NCBI GenBank assembly: GCA_946631535.1 | Contig: CAMPAF010000041.1 | Span: 1-13,223 of the forward strand | Length of the DNA: 13,223 nucleotides | Direction: 5' to 3' | DNA from: an uncultured Verrucomicrobiota bacterium | GTDB lineage: Bacteria > Verrucomicrobiota > Kiritimatiellia > RFP12 > UBA1067 | Notes under the pieces: generated by a model | Database searches by the model: none | What the model saw: the letters and a program-made list of their open reading frames with translations, nothing else | What the model was told of the DNA's origin: nothing | Program-made: the position numbers and the translations under genes | Shown here: positions 7,362 through 13,223 of the stretch, piece by piece | How positions within the stretch are numbered: the first letter of the stretch is position 1 | How the letters are laid out: every line of letters begins with the position of its first letter

Positions 7362-8633
7362 ATGAACAGCCATATCTCAAAGACTTTCTGCATCCTGGCT
7401 ATAGGCCTCCTCGCATCCGCCGCGGTTGCGGACACAGCTCGCGCGCCGATGGACTGGTCGCCAGTCCGCACGAACGACATCGCCCGCTGGAAGGCCGAGC
7501 GCAAGGCGCCTGACGGTGTCCTTGTCGACCGTGCCTCGCGCACTGTCACCTTCCTGATGGAGGCCACAGGCATAAGCCTCTCGGAGCCGACGGAGTTCTT
7601 CGCCATCGGTCCCCTCTCCGACCGTTCCTACGAGTCGTTTGGCGTGACCGTGGCCTCTCCTGCCGCCATCGCCGCCGCGGTGGAGTCGATTGGAGTGCCG
7701 CAGGGCGTGGCCATCGACCCCTTCCTCGCGCGCATGTGGCCGCAGGGCGAACGCCTCGTCCTTACCGCTACACCATACGGAGCCACGAACGCCGCCCCCC
7801 TCGCCCTCTCTGACATTCTAGACGACAAGCTGGCAAAGGAAGAGGGAGCGATACTTGCCCAACCTCTCGTGTACACCGGCGGCGCGCGCGACGCCGCCAA
7901 TCGCCTCTTGGCCGCCACCAACATCCCATGCGCCGTCTTTGCGCTATACGGCCACGGGCCATCCATGCTCCAGCTCGACGGACGCTTCGACCAGTCCTCC
8001 ACCTACGGGCGCTTCGCCGCCAAAAAGGCCTTTCCTGCAGGCACCCTGCTGGAGATGCGCCTAGCATGGGACGGCACGACGCGCGTGAAGGCGCGTACCC
8101 CCACCATCACGGCCGACAACGCCGGCGACGTCCTCCGCTCGCTCAAGGCGGACGCGACGCCAGGCAGCGACCTGTTCGTGAGCCCGTCGTTCGACGCCTC
8201 CGTCAACTTGGCGCGCGCGATCGAGGTCGCGAAGGCGTTCGAGGCGCTTGACGGAGTCGCTCTCAAGATGAACGGCGCGCCAGACGGCCAGTTCTTCTAC
8301 AAGGCATTCCTCCCAGACCCCGCATGGCGCGACCGCAAGGGCCGCCTATTTCAACCCTTCGAGATCCGCCTCGCCGCCGACGGCGCGCGCTCGTTCACGT
8401 TCGTGGAGGAGGACTGGAGCGGCGACGGGCTCGACCCCGTCCTCAAGCCGAAGACTCGCCCGGTGGCAGACTGGAGCGAGCTTCCCACATGTCTCGAGCA
8501 GACAGGCGATCAGGGGGCAAAAGTCACGGTGGCGTTCGTATACGCACCGCCTGAGACGCCAGTGGCGAGTCTCACGCCGATCATCAAGGCGCTTACGCCT
8601 CGCATCACCACGTTCTACGTCTTCACCGAGTAG
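7362..8633 (+). CDS. Secreted YdjY-domain protein, function unknown
   Basis: A 423-residue protein with a signal peptide (residues 1-24, ending 'ASAAVADT'), so periplasmic or exported. Residues about 50-118 match the YdjY-domain pattern known from Planctomycetes and relatives: 'GVLVDRASRTVTF', then 'TEFFAIGPLSDRSYESFGVT', then 'AIAAAVESIGVPQG'. Those families have no established biochemical role. The rest (about 145-423) I cannot assign. It contains 'DLFVSPSFDASVNLARAIEVAK' and a well-ordered C-terminal part ending in a beta-strand-like 'ITTFYVFTE'. No lipobox and no membrane helix after the signal peptide are visible. It is the only plus-strand gene, diverging from the glycosidase operon, and its end overlaps hslO tail to tail by 19 bases. 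No ribosome site precedes the ATG, which fits a leaderless transcript. The start is firm because the signal peptide begins there and the next Met is residue 30. Confidence 0.7.
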   Translation: MNSHISKTFCILAIGLLASAAVADTARAPMDWSPVRTNDIARWKAERKAPDGVLVDRASRTVTFLMEATGISLSEPTEFFAIGPLSDRSYESFGVTVASPAAIAAAVESIGVPQGVAIDPFLARMWPQGERLVLTATPYGATNAAPLALSDILDDKLAKEEGAILAQPLVYTGGARDAANRLLAATNIPCAVFALYGHGPSMLQLDGRFDQSSTYGRFAAKKAFPAGTLLEMRLAWDGTTRVKARTPTITADNAGDVLRSLKADATPGSDLFVSPSFDASVNLARAIEVAKAFEALDGVALKMNGAPDGQFFYKAFLPDPAWRDRKGRLFQPFEIRLAADGARSFTFVEEDWSGDGLDPVLKPKTRPVADWSELPTCLEQTGDQGAKVTVAFVYAPPETPVASLTPIIKALTPRITTFYVFTE

Positions 8634-9457
8634 GTGCGCCCGCACATGTGGCAGGTGATGTCGACCACGGGAGGAAGCGCGCTGCGCTCCTCCGGCGGCA
8701 GCGCGGCCAGCATCGCCGAAGCACGGTCCGCGCTGCAGCGGCACGCAAACGAGAGCGGCCTCGTCTCGCGCAGCTCAGCCTGCGGCAGGCCAAGCTTCTT
8801 CAGAAGCGAACGCACCGAAATGCCAGCCGTCGACAGGGCCTTCGCCGCCGCGCCGGATCCGAAAACCTCTGCCACTCGCGCAAACGCGCCCTCGTCACCG
8901 TCAGGCGGACACTCCACGAGCAGCCCGCGGGCGAACGTCGGCACGCCGTCGTCGCCGGCCGCGGACACCACGGCGGTACGGACGCGCCGCTGCAGCGACT
9001 GCGCAAAGTATGCGTCCAACCCTGCAGCGACAGCGTTGCGGCTCCCGAATGCGACGGCCACCGCGCCCGAGGCCAATATGGATCCCGGCACGGACCTGAT
9101 CACCTCGAACGTGCCGTTCTTCCCCAGCACGGCCGGATCCTTCGGCGCGCCAAGACCATCGAAGTCGTCAAGTATCTTCTTCTTCGTGTAGCCGCGTAAC
9201 GTGCCAGCCACAGTCGCCTCGGCCAGGAAACCCTCCAGCGGGCCGGGACAATCCAGGCGGAAGGTCACGGTCTCGTCTTCGGCAGAGCACTCCGCACCGA
9301 GCAGGGCCGCGCCAGCGAGAGCCTGCGCAAGGTAGCGCGAAGCCGCAGGTCCAGAGAGATGGGCTCGGGCGAGCGCACCCGATGCGGACGTACAGTCCGC
9401 AACCGTCACGGCCAGTTTCGTAGGCACGTCGAGCGCGATTGTCAGTTCGTCCTTCAT
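8615..9457 (-). CDS. hslO: Hsp33, redox-regulated molecular chaperone
   Basis: A cytoplasmic holdase chaperone that is off when reduced and zinc-bound, and on when oxidative stress forms disulfides and releases the zinc. The 280-residue length is close to the family norm of about 290. Seen: the C-terminal zinc site with C239-x-C241 ('FACRCSADR') and C269-xx-C272 ('CHMCGRTY'), both complete, and the N-terminal domain with 'GTLRGYTKKK'-type strands and 'YFAQSLQ' in the expected place. A further Cys at about residue 22 ('ADCTSASG') and others lie outside the redox site. The ATG is 6 bases after the stop of the LptF-like gene, with no clear ribosome site of its own, which suggests translational coupling. 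Its last 19 bases overlap the end of the plus-strand YdjY gene. No terminator with a T-run is visible after the stop. Confidence 0.96.
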   Translation of the reverse strand: MKDELTIALDVPTKLAVTVADCTSASGALARAHLSGPAASRYLAQALAGAALLGAECSAEDETVTFRLDCPGPLEGFLAEATVAGTLRGYTKKKILDDFDGLGAPKDPAVLGKNGTFEVIRSVPGSILASGAVAVAFGSRNAVAAGLDAYFAQSLQRRVRTAVVSAAGDDGVPTFARGLLVECPPDGDEGAFARVAEVFGSGAAAKALSTAGISVRSLLKKLGLPQAELRETRPLSFACRCSADRASAMLAALPPEERSALPPVVDITCHMCGRTYSVKT

Positions 9458-9463
9458 TGTGCT

Positions 9464-10621
9464 TCAGAGGTTCTTGGGAATGAGGCGAGCGGCCAGCGCG
9501 ACGCAAAGCGCCACCGGCAGCCAGATAAGTATCTCGGGATGCAGCGCGTAGTTCTTGGAGAGGCTCGTCATCAGCAGCTCAAGGAGGTTGTAGGTGAGCG
9601 CAACCACGAGCGCGATCGCCATGCCTATCGTCGACTCGCGCCGCTGAGCGCGGATCCCGAGCGGCACTCCCACCAGAACAAAGCATATCGACGCGAATGC
9701 GGATACCAGGCGCTTCATGAACTCGGTCCTGACGTCGCTCAACCTCCTCCTGGCCTGACGGCGCAGAAAGCGGCTCTTCTCGCTCTTCTCCATGGCGGAC
9801 ACGACTTTGACCTCCTGCTTCGCCGAGCTCATGGCGTGGAATATCTCGCTCTTCACCGTCCCGTCCTCCGTCATGCGCGGAAGCAGGGTAAAGTCCTTCT
9901 CGCGACGCTTGTACTTGTCGTCCTTCAGGGCGTCCTTCAGCCTGTACTCCCACACGTCTGCCGACATCCTCCGGTTGTCATCGGCGTCTGTCGGCTCTCC
10001 GCTTATGTTCCTCATCCGCAGCACCAGGTCGCGCCCCACCTGCGACACCTCCGCAGTCGCCACGGATATCTTGGCGACCGTATTCGGGTTCGAGTAGTCA
10101 AGGATGGTGAGGCCCAGCAACTTGCCGTCCTTCTTCTCGTTGAAGTGTATCTTCACATTCGGGAAGTCGGTGATCGTGCGTCCTGGCTCCAGCAGATCGA
10201 TCCCTGCGCCCACGGAAATGCGCTTCACGAGATTGCGCCGCACCTCATGACCGCGCGGCACGATCTCGTTGTTGATGAAAAGGCCGGCCACCGTGCAGAG
10301 CGTCGCGAACAGAAGCGGCCAGCGCATCACGGTGAGCAGGTTCACGCCGCAGGCGCGCATCGCGGCGATCTCGCTGTCCGCGGAGAGACGCGAGAAGACG
10401 AGGATGGACGCGACGAGCAGGCCGATCGGGATCGTCCACTGCATCGTCTCAGGGAAGCTCACGACGGCGAACCTGCCGACAAGCTCCATAGGGATGCCGT
10501 CCAGGATGTATCCCACGATCTGCACGAAAAGGCCGATCGTGAGGACGAACGACAGCACGAGGAACGCCAGAAGGAAGGACGAAAGGAACGCCCCGAAAAC
10601 ATACCTCTCCAGCGTCTTCAC
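9464..10621 (-). CDS. LptF/LptG-family LPS export permease (LptF-like)
   Basis: An inner-membrane subunit of the LptBFG ABC exporter that extracts lipopolysaccharide and passes it to LptC/LptA. The 385 residues fit the family (about 360-390). Seen: three N-terminal helices (about 10-38, 60-79, 98-117), a periplasmic beta-jellyroll region (about 120-300), and three C-terminal helices (306-323, 331-352, 363-381). The coupling-helix region reads 'RLSADSEIAAMRACGVN' (78-94), closer to LptF ('ESEITVM') than to LptG. 'EFMKRLVSAFASICFVLVGVPLGI' is typical of the family's fourth helix. The start is a GTG at 10621, 13 bases after the upstream stop, with GGAG 8 bases before it. An upstream in-frame ATG would overlap the DUF1846 gene by 65 bases and adds a non-family tail. 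A partner LptG gene is not in the window. The charged stretch at 228-243 is longer than usual. Confidence 0.9.
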   Translation of the reverse strand: MKTLERYVFGAFLSSFLLAFLVLSFVLTIGLFVQIVGYILDGIPMELVGRFAVVSFPETMQWTIPIGLLVASILVFSRLSADSEIAAMRACGVNLLTVMRWPLLFATLCTVAGLFINNEIVPRGHEVRRNLVKRISVGAGIDLLEPGRTITDFPNVKIHFNEKKDGKLLGLTILDYSNPNTVAKISVATAEVSQVGRDLVLRMRNISGEPTDADDNRRMSADVWEYRLKDALKDDKYKRREKDFTLLPRMTEDGTVKSEIFHAMSSAKQEVKVVSAMEKSEKSRFLRRQARRRLSDVRTEFMKRLVSAFASICFVLVGVPLGIRAQRRESTIGMAIALVVALTYNLLELLMTSLSKNYALHPEILIWLPVALCVALAARLIPKNL

Positions 10622-10629
10622 CGTCCAAA

Positions 10630-10633
10630 CTCC
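10630..10633 (-). promoter_or_regulatory. Shine-Dalgarno site deciding the GTG start of the LptF-like gene
   Basis: GGAG on the minus strand, one base after the DUF1846 stop codon TAA (10635-10637) and 8 bases before the GTG at 10621. No in-frame ATG lies at a suitable distance. Confidence 0.65.
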
Positions 10634-10634
10634 A

Positions 10635-12155
10635 TTACTGCCCTGCCATGAACAACGCGTTCGAAGCGAAGTACGGGTCGCTCGTGAACCGGCAGCCAAG
10701 GCGGCGCAGACCGGCCTCGTCGCCTGGCGTGACGATGTGCGTCATGTGGACCTCGCACCCGCGCAGCTCGTTGAGCTTCTCGGTGGCGATCTGCGCCGCC
10801 GGGTTCGTGGTGCACGATATCGCGAGGCCGATCAGCGCCTCGTCGAGGTTGAGCGACGTGTAGCCGCCCTTCAGGATGTCGTGCTTCATGTGCGCGATCG
10901 ACTGGATGACGTTCGGCGCGATGAGCGGAATCTGCGCGGGGATGCCGGCCAGCTCCTTCACGGCGTTCAGCATCATGGCGGCTGCGGCGTGCATCTCGTC
11001 GGAGTTGCGCCCGGTGATGATGCGCCCGTCCTTGAGCTGGATGGCGGCGCCGGAGACGATGTTGCCGCCGGCCTTGCCCTTGCCGGCCTCCTTCGCGTTC
11101 TGCGCGGCCTGGCGCGCCGCCTCCACGGGAATGCGGTCCTCAGGCTTCAGGCCGAGCTTCTGCATGAGCGAGTCGGCGCGGGCAACCGATTCGCGGTCCG
11201 TCGTGCCGAGGGCGAAGTCGGTCATGTAGCGGAATGCGCGGCGGATCACCTCCTGCTTCGACGCCTCCTGCACCACCGCGTCGTCGACGATGCCGAAGCC
11301 GATGCGGTTCACGCCCATGTCCGTCGGACTCTTGTATGGGCACTCGCCACCCGTCATCTTCTCCCAGATGGCGCGCAGGAGCGGGAACGCGTCCACGTCT
11401 CGGTTGTAGTTCACCGTCGTCTTGCCGTACGCCTGCAGGTGGTACGGGTCGATCATGTTGCAGTCCTTGAGGTCGATCGTAGCGGCCTCGTATGCGACGT
11501 TGAGCGGGTGCTCGAGCGGCATGTTCCACACGGGGAAGGTCTCGAACTTGGAGTACGCCGCCTTCTTTCCGTGACGATACTCGTGGTAGATCTGCGAGAG
11601 GCATGTGGCGAACTTGCCAGAGCCGGGCCCTGGCGCGGTGACGACAACGATGGGGCGTTCCGTGGGCACGTACTCGTTCTTTCCGTAGCCGGCCTCCGAG
11701 ACGATCGTCTCCACGTCGGCTGGATATCCCTGCGTCACGTAGTGGAAGAACACCTTAATGCCGCGGTTCTCCAGGCGCTGGCGGAACTGCTGGGCGGCGA
11801 CCTGTCCCGTGTAGCGCGTGATCACCACGCCGCGGAAGAGGAGCCCGAGCCGCTTCAGGTCGTCTATCAGCTTCAGCGCGTCGTCGGCGTAGGAGATGCC
11901 GAAGTCGGCGCGCATCTTCTTGTGCTCGATGTCGCCCGCATAGATGCAGAGGATGATCTCCGCCTGGTCGGCGAGCGACTGCAGCAGGCGCAGCTTCACG
12001 TTCGGGTCGTAGCCCGGCAGGCAGCGCGCCGCGTGCATGTCGTTCATCAGCTTGCCGCCGAACTCGAGGTACAGCTTCCCGTACTTCGCGGCGCGCCGGC
12101 GGATCTCTTCCGACTGCTCCGAAAGGTATTTCTCGTTGTCGAATCCGATCTTCAT
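10635..12155 (-). CDS. DUF1846 (UPF0371) family protein, function unknown
   Basis: A 506-residue soluble protein, the full length of the DUF1846 family, which I know mainly from Firmicutes and Actinobacteria and for which no biochemical role is settled. Seen: start 'MKIGFDNEKYLSEQS', the conserved 'EFGGKLMNDMHAARCLPGYDP' region (31-51), and a P-loop-like 'APGPGSGKFATCLSQ' (174-188) with K181, suggesting nucleotide or phosphate binding. Further family stretches are 'TDMGVNRIGFGI', 'GRNSDEMHAAAAMMLNAVK' and 'MTHIVTPGDEAGLRRLG'. No signal peptide or membrane helix. The ATG at 12155 has AGGA 6 bases upstream and an extended -10 promoter about 27 bases upstream, so it is the first gene of a three-gene operon with the LptF-like permease and Hsp33. 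What links them is not evident from sequence. Confidence 0.93.
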   Translation of the reverse strand: MKIGFDNEKYLSEQSEEIRRRAAKYGKLYLEFGGKLMNDMHAARCLPGYDPNVKLRLLQSLADQAEIILCIYAGDIEHKKMRADFGISYADDALKLIDDLKRLGLLFRGVVITRYTGQVAAQQFRQRLENRGIKVFFHYVTQGYPADVETIVSEAGYGKNEYVPTERPIVVVTAPGPGSGKFATCLSQIYHEYRHGKKAAYSKFETFPVWNMPLEHPLNVAYEAATIDLKDCNMIDPYHLQAYGKTTVNYNRDVDAFPLLRAIWEKMTGGECPYKSPTDMGVNRIGFGIVDDAVVQEASKQEVIRRAFRYMTDFALGTTDRESVARADSLMQKLGLKPEDRIPVEAARQAAQNAKEAGKGKAGGNIVSGAAIQLKDGRIITGRNSDEMHAAAAMMLNAVKELAGIPAQIPLIAPNVIQSIAHMKHDILKGGYTSLNLDEALIGLAISCTTNPAAQIATEKLNELRGCEVHMTHIVTPGDEAGLRRLGCRFTSDPYFASNALFMAGQ

Positions 12156-12181
12156 CTTTTTTCCTCGGGATGTCGCCCGCT

Positions 12182-12190
12182 AGTATACCA
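12182..12190 (-). promoter_or_regulatory. Extended -10 promoter of the DUF1846-LptF-hslO operon
   Basis: On the minus strand TGG-TATACT: TG at the extended position and a -10 (12182-12187) one base off consensus. The -35 position (about 12205-12210, at the stop of the upstream gene) does not resemble TTGACA. The start would fall near 12175, giving a leader of about 20 bases with a GAGGA ribosome site. The promoter sits inside the 49-base gap between the two genes. Confidence 0.5.
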
Positions 12191-12204
12191 AATCCCGCCG
12201 CTCG

Positions 12205-13223
12205 CTACTTGAAGGAGAGCGTCACCGGCACATCCTGCGTCCTGTCGGCCGCGAGCGTCACCGCCAGCACCTTGCCACCCGCCTCGCGGCGCGTCGTGGC
12301 CGTCACGCCGCCTGGCACGGAGACAGACTCAAGGGAGAAGCTGTCCGGCACGAAGAAACGCGCCGTCATCGGGAATCCGCCGATCACGTTGAGCGTCACG
12401 GTCAGGACGTCCTCCGCCCACTGCTGCCCCTTCAGCTCCACGCCGCCCTGCGTTATGTGGCGGTCGCTCGTGAGGAACTGCGGATGCGCCGCGTACGGCT
12501 GCATCGCGATCAGGCGCACGCTGCGCGGCGGCACCTGCATCGTGAAGCGCTCCTCGTTGACGCCATGCCACGTTTCGGTCCAGAACTCCCAGCATGCGAA
12601 CTGCTGGTCGGCCGCCTCGCCGATCTCGCTCCAGTCGAAGCCCACCTCCGCCTGCTCTTCTTCCCAGTTGAACAGCGCCACCACGTGCCACGAGCCGAAC
12701 GGGCGCTTCACGCCCAGGTTCCAGATCGGAAGATGTCCGAACTGCGGAAAGAGGTTGCCCGGGCGCACGTCGCAGACGGGAAGCGACTGCTGGAGAAGCC
12801 TGATGCGGTCGGGTGCCAGCTCGCCCAGCTTGTCGCCCGCGAACATCTGCTGGCCGGGAAGCGCGATCACCGTCGCCTCCACGCGGGCCTGCTCGATGCC
12901 GAGCGCGTCCTGGCTGATCATCATGCAGTCCGGATCGGCCCAGAACACGATGTTGTGCGTGAATATCTGGTTTATGGTGCAGCGCGCCTGGAGCATGAGG
13001 TTCGCCCACTTGACCGGCTGGTTGGGGTGGACGATGTCCGCCCCCGTGCGGCTCGCGTCCGCGTACGCCGCCTCCGCGCCGGTGAAATGCCCCTGGCAGG
13101 CGAGGAAGATGCGGTCGTCCCCGATGCCCTCGCGGAACGCCTTCACGCACAGCTCGAACGGGTTGGGGCACGACGGGTCCGCGAAGCACGCGCGCACCTC
13201 TGGCCGCTCGTACTTGTGCGCGC
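12205..13223 (-). CDS. Clan GH-D glycoside hydrolase (alpha-galactosidase-like), C-terminal part
   Basis: The last 338 residues of a protein whose start lies beyond the right edge. The frame is open to the last base, so the GTG at 13197 is not taken as a start. Seen: the end of a TIM barrel with 'CQGHFTGAEAAYADASRTGADIVHP', where R-T-G-A-D (Asp codon at 13036-13038) matches the acid/base motif of clan GH-D (GH27/GH36-like). Next comes 'WADPDCMM' (about 12925-12943), equivalent to 'WNDPDML' of alpha-galactosidases, then 'ALPGQQMFAGDKLGELAPDR' as in melibiases. The rest is a beta-sandwich tail ('LFNWEEEQAEVGFDW', 'GGVELKGQQW') ending at a TAG. The nucleophile region and any signal peptide are outside the window, so family (GH36, GH27 or another in the clan), substrate and location stay open. 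It ends 49 bases before the DUF1846 gene. Confidence 0.75.
   Translation of the reverse strand, partial: AHKYERPEVRACFADPSCPNPFELCVKAFREGIGDDRIFLACQGHFTGAEAAYADASRTGADIVHPNQPVKWANLMLQARCTINQIFTHNIVFWADPDCMMISQDALGIEQARVEATVIALPGQQMFAGDKLGELAPDRIRLLQQSLPVCDVRPGNLFPQFGHLPIWNLGVKRPFGSWHVVALFNWEEEQAEVGFDWSEIGEAADQQFACWEFWTETWHGVNEERFTMQVPPRSVRLIAMQPYAAHPQFLTSDRHITQGGVELKGQQWAEDVLTVTLNVIGGFPMTARFFVPDSFSLESVSVPGGVTATTRREAGGKVLAVTLAADRTQDVPVTLSFK

Noticed and set aside
8587..8600. Perfect 5-bp hairpin AGGCG-CTTA-CGCCT just past the hslO stop
   Set aside because: Short stem, no T-run on the minus strand, and it lies within the coding sequence of the YdjY gene; not a credible intrinsic terminator.
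9464..10699. 411-residue version of the LptF-like protein with an ATG at 10699
   Set aside because: It would overlap the DUF1846 gene by 65 bases, and the 26 added residues are Arg/Ser-rich with no family match. The GTG at 10621 has a good ribosome site.
10269..12212. 647-residue open frame on the plus strand opposite DUF1846 and part of the LptF-like gene
   Set aside because: It is antisense to two firmly recognised genes, its translation is rich in Arg, His, Val and Leu with no family resemblance, and such long shadow frames are expected in GC-rich coding DNA.
12205..13197. Complete gene starting at a GTG at 13197
   Set aside because: The frame stays open to the window edge, and the protein begins in the middle of a TIM barrel, so it is a truncated view of a longer enzyme.

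Overview
The window is GC-rich bacterial DNA with almost no non-coding sequence. It holds nine protein genes, eight on the minus strand and one (7362-8633) on the plus strand. The two end genes are cut by the window edges. I see no RNA genes, insertion sequences, CRISPR arrays or phage genes, and no gene-free stretch over 300 bases. The longest non-coding gap is about 87 bp, at 7275-7361. The gene set suggests a Gram-negative, outer-membrane, polysaccharide-degrading bacterium of the PVC type (Verrucomicrobiota, Kiritimatiellota or Lentisphaerota): large secreted beta-helix glycosidases, a sodium symporter with a periplasmic N-terminal extension, a twin-arginine-exported sugar-isomerase-like protein, a YdjY-domain protein and an LPS-transport permease. 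This placement is an inference from gene content, not a marker-gene result.

Left block (7325 down to 1, minus strand): a strong sigma70-like promoter at 7297-7325 drives a two-module secreted glycosidase (4041-7274, GH28-like plus GH110-like). Five bases later comes a sodium:solute symporter with a short kelch-like periplasmic part (2221-4035), then a metal-dependent amidohydrolase (1369-2199). These three look like one operon for breaking a glycan outside the cytoplasm, importing the product and processing it. Pantothenate synthetase panC (482-1336) follows. It also has its own promoter, whose -35 box overlaps the amidohydrolase stop codon and whose predicted start site is at the panC ATG, so its mRNA may be leaderless. 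Last is the start of a Tat-exported TIM-barrel sugar isomerase/epimerase-like protein (1-430).

Middle: the single plus-strand gene, a secreted YdjY-domain protein (7362-8633), diverges from the glycosidase gene. The two promoters lie back to back with their -35 regions touching. The plus-strand gene has an extended -10 box only about 9 bases before its ATG, which again suggests a leaderless or nearly leaderless transcript. Its 3' end overlaps the 3' end of hslO by 19 bases.

Right block (12155 down to 8615, minus strand): a tight operon of a DUF1846 protein of unknown function, an LptF-type LPS-export permease and the redox chaperone Hsp33 (hslO), behind an extended -10 promoter at 12182-12190. 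Upstream of it lies the C-terminal part of a clan GH-D (alpha-galactosidase-like) glycosidase, open at the window's right end. Together with the GH110-like module, it hints that alpha-galactoside-containing glycans are among the substrates of this region.
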